Below, in pieces: positions 51,592 to 59,832 of a DNA stretch of 64,000 nt (the stretch's first letter is position 1; each line of letters opens with the position of its first letter). The notes under the pieces are model-generated. The model made no database searches. It saw only the letters and a list, made by a program, of their open reading frames with translations, and was not told where the DNA came from. The position numbers and the translations under genes are program-made. The DNA comes from JANSYL01 sp963921255. Its GTDB lineage: Bacteria; Pseudomonadota; Alphaproteobacteria; Rhodobacterales; Rhodobacteraceae. Location of the stretch: positions 868,001 to 932,000 of the forward strand of contig CAWUEW020000003.1 of the NCBI GenBank assembly GCA_963921255.3, given 5' to 3'.

Positions 51592-52101
51592 ATGAGCGAC
51601 TATCCGACCAGTTTCGACAAAGAGGGCCTGCTGGCCTGCGCACGCGGAGAGCTTTTCGGACCGGGCAATGCCCAGTTGCCGGAACCGCCGATGCTGATGA
51701 TGGACCGGATCACCGATATCTCGGGCGATGGCGGCGCACATGGCAAGGGCCATGTGGTGGCCGAGTTCGATATCACCCCCGATCTTTGGTTTTTCGAGTG
51801 CCACTTCCCCAGCAACCCGATCATGCCCGGCTGCCTGGGGCTGGATGGCCTGTGGCAGTTGACCGGCTTCAACCTCGGCTGGCGCGGCTGGACCGGGCGC
51901 GGCTATGCCTTGGGCGTGGGCGAAGTGAAGCTGACCGGCATGGTGCGGCCCGACCGCAAGATGCTGACCTATTACGTGGACTTCACGAAGGCGATCCAGA
52001 CTCGCCGCCTGACCATGGGCGTCGCGGACGGCCGGGTCGAGGCCGATGGGGAAGTGATCTATCAGGTCAAGGACATGAAAGTGGCGCTCAGCGAAAGCTG
52101 A
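51592..52101 (+). CDS. fabA: 3-hydroxydecanoyl-ACP dehydratase/isomerase FabA
   Basis: Dehydrates 3-hydroxydecanoyl-ACP and isomerises the trans-2 product, starting unsaturated fatty-acid synthesis. The 169-residue hot-dog-fold protein has PEPPMLMMDRITDISGDGGA, FFECHFPSNPIMPGCLGLDG with catalytic His, and QLTGFNLGWRGWTGRGYALG. GGGGGA precedes the ATG. Together with fabB and fabI downstream this is the unsaturated fatty-acid locus, but an MFS gene lies between. Confidence 0.95.
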   Translation: MSDYPTSFDKEGLLACARGELFGPGNAQLPEPPMLMMDRITDISGDGGAHGKGHVVAEFDITPDLWFFECHFPSNPIMPGCLGLDGLWQLTGFNLGWRGWTGRGYALGVGEVKLTGMVRPDRKMLTYYVDFTKAIQTRRLTMGVADGRVEADGEVIYQVKDMKVALSES

Positions 52102-52196
52102 GCTTTGGCTGGCGAGATGACAGCGATGCACATGATCCGAGTACAGGAGAGCGTCAGGCGCGTGTGGGAGTGACCGCTCCCGCCTGTGTTTGCACG

Positions 52197-52225
52197 CGCC
52201 CCCGACCCCCGTCGGGGGCGTTTTT
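52197..52225 (+). terminator. intrinsic terminator between fabA and the MFS gene
   Basis: CGCCCCCGAC (52197-52206) and GTCGGGGGCG (52211-52220) form a perfect 10-bp stem with a CCCC loop, followed by TTTTTG. It lies about 95 bp after the fabA stop and 24 bp before the MFS start codon, so much fabA transcription should stop here. Confidence 0.85.
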
Positions 52226-52248
52226 GTTTGACCGGACCTTTGATTGAA

Positions 52249-53430
52249 ATGACCCCTGCTTCCACACCACCACGCCTTGTCACGCTGATCCTTTTGGCGG
52301 CGTCGTCGACCTTCGCGCTGAACATGTTCCTGCCCTCGCTGCCCCAGATCGCCGAGGATCTGGAGGCCAGCTACGGGGTGGTCAGTCTGTCGATCGGCGG
52401 GTTCCTTGCGGTCACCGCCGTCTTGCAGATGATCCTTGGGCCGGTGTCGGACCGGATCGGGCGGCGGCCCGTGCTCCTGGCGGCGCTTGGGGTGTTCGCA
52501 CTGGCCTCGCTGGGATGTGCGATGGCCAGCAATGTCTGGGTCTTTCTCACGTTTCGCCTGTTTCAGGGGGCGATGACGGCGGGCTTTGCGTTGTCGATGG
52601 CCATTGTCCGGGACACCCGCCCGCAGGGCGAGGCGGCGGGTCTGATCGGCTACATCTCGATGGCGATGGCCGTGGCGCCGATGGTGGGTCCGGTGGTCGG
52701 TGGGCTGCTGGACGCAACCTTGGGATGGCGCGCCAATTTCTATCTCTATGCGCTGACCGGGGCGGCCTTGTTCATCTGGGTCTGGGTAGACCTGGGCGAG
52801 ACACGGCGCGCGGCCCCCGCCGCACCCGGGGCGCCGCCGGACCGCGCCACCGACCTGCAGCGCGTTCCGCAGTTCTGGGCCTATGCGGTTTGCGTGGCGG
52901 CGTCGACGGGCGCGTTTTACATATTCATCACGGGCGCGCCGCTGGTGGCGCAGGTGCAGTTCGGGGTCAGCCCCGCCGCCCTTGGGGTTGCAATCGGCAG
53001 CATCACGGTCGGGTTTGCCGTTGGCAGCTTTCTGTCCGCCCGGCTCGCGCCCCGGGCCCCGCCCATGCGCCTGATCCTGGCCGGGCGCCTGGTGGCCTGC
53101 CTTGGGCTGGCGGCGGGTGGTGTGGCGGTGACGGTGGGGACGACCTCGGCGATCGTGTTTTTTGCCAGCACCGTCTGCGTGGGATTGGGCAACGGCCTGA
53201 CCATGCCCAGTGCCAATGCGGCCATCCTGTCGCTGAAGCCCGCCTTGGCCGGCAGCGCCGCGGGCTGGACCGGGGCGCTGGTGCTGGCGGTTGGGGCCGC
53301 GCTGACCAGCGTGACGGGGGCGATCCTGCCCACAGACGCGCCGGCGGCGACGCTGCTTGGCTTGATGTTCGCGGCGTCCTTCGCCGGATGGGGGGCTGCA
53401 CGCTTTGCGCGGGGGCGGCCTGCGGCGTGA
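52249..53430 (+). CDS. Bcr/CflA-type MFS multidrug efflux transporter
   Basis: A 393-residue transporter with twelve predicted helices. The MFS motif A is LGPVSDRIGRRPVLLAALGV; motif C-like VAPMVGPVVGGLLDATLGWR marks an antiporter of the DHA1/Bcr-CflA group. FRLFQGAMTAGFALSMAIVR agrees with Bcr. Substrate unknown. ATG 52249 is used; the upstream in-frame region overlaps the terminator. It separates fabA from fabB, which are commonly neighbours. Confidence 0.83.
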   Translation: MTPASTPPRLVTLILLAASSTFALNMFLPSLPQIAEDLEASYGVVSLSIGGFLAVTAVLQMILGPVSDRIGRRPVLLAALGVFALASLGCAMASNVWVFLTFRLFQGAMTAGFALSMAIVRDTRPQGEAAGLIGYISMAMAVAPMVGPVVGGLLDATLGWRANFYLYALTGAALFIWVWVDLGETRRAAPAAPGAPPDRATDLQRVPQFWAYAVCVAASTGAFYIFITGAPLVAQVQFGVSPAALGVAIGSITVGFAVGSFLSARLAPRAPPMRLILAGRLVACLGLAAGGVAVTVGTTSAIVFFASTVCVGLGNGLTMPSANAAILSLKPALAGSAAGWTGALVLAVGAALTSVTGAILPTDAPAATLLGLMFAASFAGWGAARFARGRPAA

Positions 53431-53502
53431 CACCGGGCCCTACCGCCTTGCCCGTTGCAGCGGGCTGGCCTACACACGAGCTAAGAAAAATGGGGAGGCC
53501 GC

Positions 53503-54732
53503 ATGCGCCGAGTTGTCGTAACTGGATTGGGGATTGTCTCGAGCATCGGGACCAATGCGGACGAGGTCACGGCCTCGCTCAAAGCGGGACGATCGGGGAT
53601 TTCGGCCAATGCCGATATGGTCGAACACGGCTTCCGCAGCCAGATCGCAGGGGCGATCGACATTGATCTGTCCGAGCATATCGACAAGCGCACCCTGCGC
53701 TTCATGGGGCCGGGGTCGGCCTATGCGCATATCGCAATGGGGCAGGCGATTGCCGATGCCGGCCTGAGCGAAGCGGATATTGTCAACCCGATGTCCGGCC
53801 TGATTGCGGGCTCGGGCGGGCCGTCGACCAGTGCGATGCTGCAGGCCCACCAGACGGTTTTGAAATCCGGGGCCACCAAACGGATTGGCCCCTTCGCGGT
53901 GCCGAAATGCATGTCGTCAACCGTCAGCGCGAACCTCGCCACGGCCTACCAGATCAAGGGGATGAATTTCTCGATCACCTCGGCCTGTTCGACCAGCCTA
54001 CATTGCATCGGCATGGCCGCACAGCAAATCGCCCTTGGCCAGCAGGACCTGATGTTTGCCGGCGGCGGGGAAGAGTTGGACTGGACCCTGTCCTGCCTCT
54101 TCGACGCGATGGGGGCGATGTCGTCGAAATACAATGACACGCCCGAGCGGGCGAGCCGTGCCTTCGACGCCGGGCGCGACGGGTTCGTGATCTCGGGCGG
54201 GGGCGCCATGGTGGTGCTGGAAAGCCTCGACCGCGCGTTGGCGCGCGGGGCGCCGATCTATGCAGAGGTGACGGGATTTGCCGCCACGTCGGACGGGGCG
54301 GACATGGTTGCCCCCTCGGGCGAGGGCGGCGAGCGGGCCATGCGGGGCGCCCTGCGCACGCTGCCCGAGGGTCGGTCGGTCAGCTATATCAACGCGCATG
54401 GCACCTCGACGCCCGTGGGCGACGTGGGCGAAGTAGAAGCGGTGCGCCGGGTCTTTGGCCAGGGCGCGACCCCGCCCATTTCCTCGACCAAATCCATGAC
54501 CGGCCACGCCCAGGGGGCGGCCGGGGCGTTGGAAGCGATCTTCTGCCTGTTGATGCTGAAGGATGATTTCATCACCCCCTCGATCAATGTCGAGACACTG
54601 GACCCGGCCCTGGAGGCGTCGGAGATCGCGACCGCGACCGTGGAGGCGGCGGGGTTGGACACGGTGATGACGAACAGTTTTGGGTTTGGCGGCACGAATG
54701 GCTCGATGCTGCTGAGCCGGTTTGACGGGTAG
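53503..54732 (+). CDS. fabB: beta-ketoacyl-ACP synthase I
   Basis: Elongates unsaturated and saturated acyl-ACP with malonyl-ACP. The 409-residue thiolase-fold protein has RRVVVTGLGIVSSIGTNADE, the nucleophile region NFSITSACSTSLHCIGMAA, catalytic His in YINAHGTSTPVGDVGE and ISSTKSMTGHAQGAAGALEA, and the C-terminal NSFGFGGTNGSMLLSRF. GGGGAGG precedes the ATG. Six bp before fabI, so they are co-transcribed. Confidence 0.95.
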   Translation: MRRVVVTGLGIVSSIGTNADEVTASLKAGRSGISANADMVEHGFRSQIAGAIDIDLSEHIDKRTLRFMGPGSAYAHIAMGQAIADAGLSEADIVNPMSGLIAGSGGPSTSAMLQAHQTVLKSGATKRIGPFAVPKCMSSTVSANLATAYQIKGMNFSITSACSTSLHCIGMAAQQIALGQQDLMFAGGGEELDWTLSCLFDAMGAMSSKYNDTPERASRAFDAGRDGFVISGGGAMVVLESLDRALARGAPIYAEVTGFAATSDGADMVAPSGEGGERAMRGALRTLPEGRSVSYINAHGTSTPVGDVGEVEAVRRVFGQGATPPISSTKSMTGHAQGAAGALEAIFCLLMLKDDFITPSINVETLDPALEASEIATATVEAAGLDTVMTNSFGFGGTNGSMLLSRFDG

Positions 54733-54738
54733 TGGATT

Positions 54739-55527
54739 ATGACGAATTTGATGGCAGGCAAGCGCGGCCTCGTGATGGGGGTTGCCAACGAACGCTCAAT
54801 CGCCTGGGGCATTGCGAAAGCGCTGCATGAGGCGGGCGCCGAGCTGGCGTTTTCCTACCAGGGCGAGGCCTTTGGAAAGCGGGTCGAACCCTTGGCGGCC
54901 TCGGTCGGATCGGACCTGATGGTCGATGTGGATGTGACCGACGATGCCTCGATGGATGCGTGTTTTGCGAAACTGGGTGAGGCCTGGGGGCACCTGGATT
55001 TCGTCGTGCATGCCATCGCGTTTTCCGACAAGGCCGAGCTGACCGGACGGTTCATCAACACCAGCCGCGAGAACTTCCGCAATTCGCTGTCGATCAGCTG
55101 CTATTCCTTCATCGACGTGGCCCGGCGCGCGTCGGAGCTGATGCCGGAGGGCGGCACGCTTTTAACGCTGACTTACCAGGGGTCGAACCGGGTCACGCCG
55201 TTCTACAATGTCATGGGGGTTGCGAAGGCGGCCCTGGAAAGCTCGGTCCGGTATCTGGCGAATGACCTTGGCCCGCAGGGCATCCGGGTGAACGCCATTT
55301 CGCCCGGGCCGATGAAAACGCTGGCCGGGGCGGCCATTGGCGGCGCGCGCAAGACGTTCAAGACGACCGAGGCCAATGCGCCGCTGCGCGCCAACGCCAC
55401 GCTAGAAGCAGTGGGCGGCACGGCTGTTTACCTTGCGTCGGACTACGGGGCCTGCACGACCGGCGAGATCATCAACGTCGATGGCGGGTATCACGTGTTG
55501 GGCATGCTCCAGCCCGAGAACCTCTGA
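54739..55527 (+). CDS. fabI: enoyl-ACP reductase (NADH) FabI
   Basis: Last reduction of each fatty-acid cycle and the target of triclosan-type inhibitors. The 262-residue short-chain dehydrogenase-like protein has MAGKRGLVMGVANERSIAWG, HAIAFSDKAELTGRFINTSR, LLTLTYQGSNRVTPFYNVMG and the FabI Tyr-X6-Lys pair Y (YNVMGVAKAALESSVRYLA). VNAISPGPMKTLAGAAI and the terminal GGYHVLGM support it. A REP-like hairpin follows. Confidence 0.94.
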   Translation: MTNLMAGKRGLVMGVANERSIAWGIAKALHEAGAELAFSYQGEAFGKRVEPLAASVGSDLMVDVDVTDDASMDACFAKLGEAWGHLDFVVHAIAFSDKAELTGRFINTSRENFRNSLSISCYSFIDVARRASELMPEGGTLLTLTYQGSNRVTPFYNVMGVAKAALESSVRYLANDLGPQGIRVNAISPGPMKTLAGAAIGGARKTFKTTEANAPLRANATLEAVGGTAVYLASDYGACTTGEIINVDGGYHVLGMLQPENL

Positions 55528-55578
55528 GCCAAAGGGGCGCTGACGCGCGTTCCTTTTGCCTCGCTGACGCTCAGGTTT

Positions 55579-55615
55579 CTGGGGGTTTCACCCCCAGACC
55601 CCCAGGATATTTGAG
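55579..55615. repeat. GC-rich REP-like hairpin with conserved tail downstream of fabI
   Basis: CTGGGGGT (55579-55586) and ACCCCCAG (55590-55597) form an 8-bp stem with a TTC loop, followed by ACCCCCAGGATATTTGAG. GGGGG...CCCCC units followed by GGATATTT are, as I recall, common intergenic repeats in Rhodobacteraceae. It is followed by no T-run, so it is not an ordinary terminator. Confidence 0.6.
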
Positions 55616-55712
55616 AAACGGAGAATGAGCACCGGTTCGACCGGAGGTCGAGGATGGGTCCAGTGGACCAATCCAGGTGCGACTGGGCGGCGCCGGGCGG
55701 TCGCGCGATGGG

Positions 55713-56141
55713 TCAGGCGATCGACACCACCTCGACCGCGAAGGTGAGGTCCTTGCCGGCGAGGGGGTGGTTGCCGTCCAGGGTGACCTCGGTCTCGGTC
55801 AGGTCGGTGATGGTGACCATGGTCTGATGCCCTTCGGGCGTCTGAACCTGCAGCTGCGCGCCGAGCTCCAGCGTGATGTGGGGCGGGACGACGGAGCGCG
55901 GGATCGCTTGCACGCCTTCGGCCATGTGGGGGCCATAGGCCTGATCTGCCGGGATGGTGACGGTCTTTGTCTCGCCCACGGCCATCCCCTGAAGCGCGGC
56001 TTCGAGGCCGGGGATGATCTGGCCCTGGCCCATGGTGAAGCTGAGCGGGTCGCGGCCGTCGCTGCTGTCGAAGGTGGCGCCGTCGCTGAGGGTGCCGGTG
56101 TAGTGGATGGAGACGGTCTTGCCGTCGGATGCGGTTGTCAT
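55713..56141 (-). CDS. FKBP-type peptidyl-prolyl isomerase (SlyD-like)
   Basis: Proline isomerase/chaperone, 142 residues. VSIHYTGTLSDGATFDSSDG, PLSFTMGQGQIIPGLEAALQ, MAVGETKTVTIPADQAYGPH then an IF-type insert and HPLAGKDLTFAVEVVSIA, the strand that closes SlyD-type FKBPs. No His-rich tail as in SlyD. The ATG at 56141 is used; the upstream region gives no homology. Convergent with fabI and near the REP-like element. Confidence 0.88.
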   Translation of the reverse strand: MTTASDGKTVSIHYTGTLSDGATFDSSDGRDPLSFTMGQGQIIPGLEAALQGMAVGETKTVTIPADQAYGPHMAEGVQAIPRSVVPPHITLELGAQLQVQTPEGHQTMVTITDLTETEVTLDGNHPLAGKDLTFAVEVVSIA

Positions 56142-56327
56142 GGGCGTGCTTTCGCGTGTCAGGATGGATCGTGCGGCGGACGGCGGAGGCTGTGTCCCCG
56201 GGCCGCGGGGCGTGGCGGAGCCTAGCGGCCCCGCCCGGGGGATGCAAATCATGCCGCTTGGGCGCCGGGGGTGATTGCGGCCCGGGGTCCGGCATGTCAG
56301 GGTCGGGCGCACACGCAGGAGGGGCGG

Positions 56328-56355
56328 ATGGCCAAGATCACGACATGTATTTTTG
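56328..56355 (+). pseudogene. 5' remnant of a haloacid dehalogenase type II-like gene cut by the transposon
   Basis: An ATG preceded by AGGAGGGGCGG encodes MAKITTCIF before the terminal repeat of copy 2 starts. Haloacid dehalogenase type II (HAD) proteins of this group start with ITTCVFDAYGTLFDV, so the remnant probably begins such a gene. The rest is not at either other transposon end in the window. Only nine codons support this. Confidence 0.45.
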
Positions 56356-56378
56356 GGGAATTATATCGCAAAGTAACA
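56356..56378. repeat. terminal inverted repeat, transposase end of copy 2
   Basis: Twenty-three bases starting GGGAATTATATCGC, inside the HAD-like remnant; exact reverse complement of 59810-59832. Confidence 0.92.
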
Positions 56379-56392
56379 TTTTCCTTGCCCCT

Positions 56393-56422
56393 AGTGACTC
56401 TGTGATATAACATATAGTCACT
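56393..56422. promoter_or_regulatory. 7-bp inverted repeat in the transposase leader, copy 2
   Basis: AGTGACT (56393-56399) and AGTCACT (56416-56422) flank a core GTGATATAACATAT, 15 bp upstream of the transposase start. Same as in copy 1. Candidate operator or leader hairpin. Confidence 0.45.
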
Positions 56423-56436
56423 TCAAGAGGTGAGCT

Positions 56437-57426
56437 ATGACACAGAAAGCACCCGGCAAGCATCAGCGCAAAGGTTTGACGCTTCTGCAAATCGCGGACA
56501 TGTTCAGCGATGAGACCAAAGCGCGAGAGTGGATCGAGGAACAACGTTGGCCGGATGGTCCTTATTGCCCGCATTGCGGATCGGACAATGTTCGGGTTGG
56601 CGTTAACCACAAGAGCATGACCCACCGTTGCCGGGATTGCCCCAACAAGCCGATGTTCACAGTTCGGATTGGCAGTGTCATGCAGAGTTCCAAACTGTCT
56701 TACCGGGTTTGGGCCGTTGGAATTTACCTGTTTACAACCAGCCTCAAGGGTGTGTCTTCGATGAAGTTGCACCGGGAACTTGGGATCGGCCAGAAGGCTG
56801 CTTGGTTCATGCTGCATCGCCTTCGGGAAGCCTATGCGACCAAGACGCCGATCTTTGACGGCCCGGTTGAGGCCGATGAGACCTATATGGGTGGCAAGGA
56901 GAAGAACAAGCACGCGAAGAAGAAGTTGAGAGCCGGGCGCGGGGCGGTGGGCAAGAGCGCCGTTTCTGGTGTCCGCGACCGTGCGACGGGAAAGGTTCAT
57001 GCCAAGGTGGTTGAGAGGACCGACGCGGAGACGTTGCAGGGTTTCGTGACCGATCACACCGCCGATGGCGCACAAGTCTACACGGATGAGGCCAAGGCGT
57101 ATAAGGGCATCGACAGGCCCCATGAGGCGGTAAACCATTCAGCGGGCGAGTACGTCCGCGATATGGCTCATACAAACGGGCTGGAAAGCTTCTGGGCACC
57201 CATGAAGCGCGGCGTTGATGGCGTGTATCACAAAATGTCGCCCAAACACCTGCAACGCTACGTGGACGAGTTCTCGGGGCGCCACAACAACCGCCCAAAA
57301 GATACCATCGACCAGATGGGCAGCTTGGTCTCGGGGATGGACGGAAAGCGGCTGCGCTACGTGGACCTGATTGCCGATAACGGGTTGAGCAGCGGAGCAA
57401 AGCCAATCACGCGCAATGGTGCGTGA
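56437..57426 (+). CDS. IS1595-family (ISXO2-like) transposase, copy 2
   Basis: Protein identical to copy 1 (329 residues) with zinc ribbon Cys 44, 47, 65, 68 and catalytic Asp147, Asp217 and Glu250. Intact, so copy 2 could encode its own mobility. AAGAGGTGAGCT precedes the ATG. The stop overlaps a GTG that could start the methyltransferase. Confidence 0.93.
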   Translation: MTQKAPGKHQRKGLTLLQIADMFSDETKAREWIEEQRWPDGPYCPHCGSDNVRVGVNHKSMTHRCRDCPNKPMFTVRIGSVMQSSKLSYRVWAVGIYLFTTSLKGVSSMKLHRELGIGQKAAWFMLHRLREAYATKTPIFDGPVEADETYMGGKEKNKHAKKKLRAGRGAVGKSAVSGVRDRATGKVHAKVVERTDAETLQGFVTDHTADGAQVYTDEAKAYKGIDRPHEAVNHSAGEYVRDMAHTNGLESFWAPMKRGVDGVYHKMSPKHLQRYVDEFSGRHNNRPKDTIDQMGSLVSGMDGKRLRYVDLIADNGLSSGAKPITRNGA

Positions 57427-57428
57427 TC

Positions 57429-58534
57429 ATGGCACAAAACCTTATCTCGGCCAGAAAGGCCAAGAACGATGAGTTCTACACGCAACTGTCAGACATAGAA
57501 AACGAACTGCGTCACTATAAGAAGCATTTCAAAGGCAAGGTTGTCTATTGCAACTGCGACGATCCGCGCGTCAGCAACTTCTTTCACTATTTCAGTCACA
57601 ACTTCGAGTTTCTGGGTCTCAGGAAACTGATCACCACCTGCTACAAGAACCAGAATCCGGACCTTTTTTCGCGGCATGACTGCGAGCGGGCGATCAAACT
57701 GGAATATGACGGTTTCCGGGACGGGGATGTTGTACCAAGGGCCGAGGATATCGGCATTACCCATCTGGATGGTGACGGCGATTTTCGCACTCAGGAATGC
57801 ATCGACATTCTCAAGCAAGCGGACATCGTGGTGACGAACCCGCCCTTTTCATTGTTCCGCGAATACGTCGCGCAGTTGATGAAATACGACAAAAATTTCT
57901 GATTATCGGAAACATGAACGCTGTCACCTACAAGGACTTTTTCCCACTGATCAAGGATAACAAGGTCTGGTTCGGCCCCAGCATCAAGAGCGGGGATCGG
58001 ACGTTTGGAGTTCCGGATCACTATCCACTTGATGCTGCGACGGCATGGATTGATGAAGGTGGAAACAGGTTTATCAAGGTCAAAGGCGTTCGCTGGTTCA
58101 CGAACCTCGACCATGACAAGCGGCACGAGGAACTGATCCTGTACCGCAGGTATGCGCCTGAGGATTACCCGACTTACGACAATTACGACGCTATCGAGGT
58201 CAGCAAGACCAATGATATTCCGATGGATTGGGCCGGAGCGATGGGTGTGCCGATCACCTTTCTGGACAAGTACAATCCCGATCAGTTCGAGATATTGGGG
58301 TTTTCGTCTTTGTGGGACCATGGCTTCAAAAGCCATAAGTTCTATGACGACTACGTTGAAAAGAGGCTGGATGGGGGAAGGAAAACCGGATTGTCAGGCC
58401 AAAAGGCGAATGGATACCCTATGCTCAAAGGGAAGCCTTCCCGGGGAAACTATCTGGAGGATGAAAGTGGAAACGACGTAGTTCATTGTATTTATAGACG
58501 AATTTTTATAAAATCCCGTAAGTTCCAGTCATGA
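57429..58534 (+). pseudogene. M.EcoRI-type DNA adenine methyltransferase, copy 2, frameshifted
   Basis: Reads as copy 1 until residue about 157, then stops at TGA 57900-57902. The run after GAAATACGAC has five A (57891-57895) where copy 1 has six, shifting the frame just after the catalytic NPPF segment (DIVVTNPPFSLFREYVAQLM). The remainder, KFLIIGNMNAVTYKDFFPLI to the C-terminus at 58534, is open in the other frame. The truncated protein lacks more than half of its length and is presumably inactive, unless slippage at the A-run restores the frame. A base-calling error is a possible alternative. Confidence 0.88.
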
Positions 58535-59613
58535 AAATTGACTTGCGTACAGTGACCGTCCGGGAACTGGTTGAAGGCTACTGCGACGGCGGGGACGGCG
58601 GTGTCCGGGGATATGGCGGCAAGCTTGATATACGGCCTGCCTATCAACGCGAATTTGTCTATGGCGACAAGCAGCGTGACGCCGTGATCAACACGATCCG
58701 CAACGGGCTTCCCCTCAACACCATGTATTGGGCCGATATTGGCAATGACAGGTTCGAGATCATTGACGGCCAGCAGCGCACCATCTCGGTTTGCCAATAC
58801 GTGAAGGGTGCTTTTTCCATTGACGGGCTGGCTTTCCACAACCTGCAAGCTGACCATCAAGAGCAAATCCTGAACTATGATCTCATGATCTACACCTGCT
58901 CCGGGACGGACAGCGAGAGACTGGAGTGGTTCGAGGTGATCAACATTGCGGGCGAGATTCTGACCGACCAGGAATTGCGAAACGCCGTCTATCACGGGCT
59001 TTGGGTGTCGGATGCAAAGAGGTATTTCAGCCGACCAAACTGCCCAGCTTACAGCATCGGCAGCAAGTACCTGAAAGGCCATTCCATCCGTCAGGACTAC
59101 CTTGAAACTGCGATCAGGTGGATCAATGACGGTGATGTTGAAAGCTACATGTCGGCGCATCAGCGCGACAACAGCGCCGTTACGCTATGGAACCACTTCC
59201 GCTCTGTCATCGATTGGGTGCACGCGACGTTTCCCAAGTATCGCAAAGAGATGAAAGGCGTTGCATGGGGGCCGCTCTACAACCAATTCAAAGAGACCGA
59301 TCTGGACCCTGACACGCTTGAGGCAGAGATCAAGCGTCTGCTCATGGATGATGACGTGACACGGAAAGCGGGCGTCTATCCTTACGTGCTGGACGGCGAT
59401 GAGCGGCACCTGAGCATTAGGGCGTTCACAGGCGCGATGAAGCTTGAGGCGTTTGAGCGTCAAGACGGTGTTTGCCCGATCTGTAACGAGCAATTTGACA
59501 TAAGTCAGATGGAAGGTGACCATATCAAGCCTTGGTCACAAGGTGGAAAGACCGTGGCGGATAACTGCCAAATGCTTTGCAAGTACTGTAACCGCCGAAA
59601 ATCAAACAACTAA
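58531..59613 (+). CDS. DUF262 and HNH endonuclease domain protein (GmrSD-like), copy 2
   Basis: Same 360-residue protein as in copy 1, with IDGQQR at 78-83 and the C-terminal HNH (MEGDHIKPWSQGGKT, LCKYCNRRKSN). It is intact although the methyltransferase in front of it is broken, so its translation, which depends on coupling via ATGA, may be reduced. If it cuts unmodified DNA, protection must come from copy 1 or another locus. Confidence 0.85.
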   Translation: MKIDLRTVTVRELVEGYCDGGDGGVRGYGGKLDIRPAYQREFVYGDKQRDAVINTIRNGLPLNTMYWADIGNDRFEIIDGQQRTISVCQYVKGAFSIDGLAFHNLQADHQEQILNYDLMIYTCSGTDSERLEWFEVINIAGEILTDQELRNAVYHGLWVSDAKRYFSRPNCPAYSIGSKYLKGHSIRQDYLETAIRWINDGDVESYMSAHQRDNSAVTLWNHFRSVIDWVHATFPKYRKEMKGVAWGPLYNQFKETDLDPDTLEAEIKRLLMDDDVTRKAGVYPYVLDGDERHLSIRAFTGAMKLEAFERQDGVCPICNEQFDISQMEGDHIKPWSQGGKTVADNCQMLCKYCNRRKSNN

Positions 59614-59628
59614 ACGCGAGCGCCAAAC

Positions 59629-59799
59629 ATGACCAACAAACCCAAAACGCTTAAAGAAAAGCTGGCCGATTCTCACTTCCAGCCAACCAAGGCCGAGATG
59701 GAAACTGAATACGACATGCCGGGTGCGGATATGGAAGACTTGGGCGGCGCGTTCTTTAATCCGCTCAAAGCCGGGAGGCCAAAGCTGGAACAGGAATAA
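59629..59799 (+). CDS. 56-residue acidic passenger protein (copy 2)
   Basis: Same sequence as in copy 1: TNKPKTLKEKLADSHFQPTK at the start and LKAGRPKLEQE at the end. It begins 15 bp after the nuclease stop. Retention in both copies, with a full reading frame up to the terminal repeat, supports it being a real gene. Function unknown. Confidence 0.6.
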   Translation: MTNKPKTLKEKLADSHFQPTKAEMETEYDMPGADMEDLGGAFFNPLKAGRPKLEQE

Positions 59800-59809
59800 T
59801 CCAGAGCAG

Positions 59810-59832
59810 TGTTACTTTGCGATATAATTCCC
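59810..59832. repeat. terminal inverted repeat, passenger end of copy 2
   Basis: Twenty-three bases from TGTTACTTTGCG to AATTCCC; exact reverse complement of 56356-56378. Confidence 0.92.

Larger units (their letters stand above)
56356..59832 (+). mobile_element. IS1595/ISXO2-type transposon, copy 2, with frameshifted methyltransferase
   Basis: A 3477-bp element with the same 23-bp terminal repeats and gene order as copy 1 but in opposite orientation. The only length difference found is one A missing from the methyltransferase A6 tract (57891-57895). Flanking 8-mers (TATTTTTG and TTTCGATA) do not match each other or those of copy 1 in either orientation. The left end cuts a probable HAD gene and the right end cuts a solute-binding protein gene. 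Confidence 0.9.

Noticed and set aside
51556..53433. Open frame of 625 codons on the minus strand opposite fabA and the MFS gene
   Set aside because: Composition is dominated by Arg, Gln, His and Gly, typical of antisense frames; both opposite genes are clear.
42597..59832. Composite transposon with the 10.3-kb interval as cargo
   Set aside because: The interval holds housekeeping genes (cysE, typA, fabA, fabB, fabI) with host-like composition, not accessory cargo.
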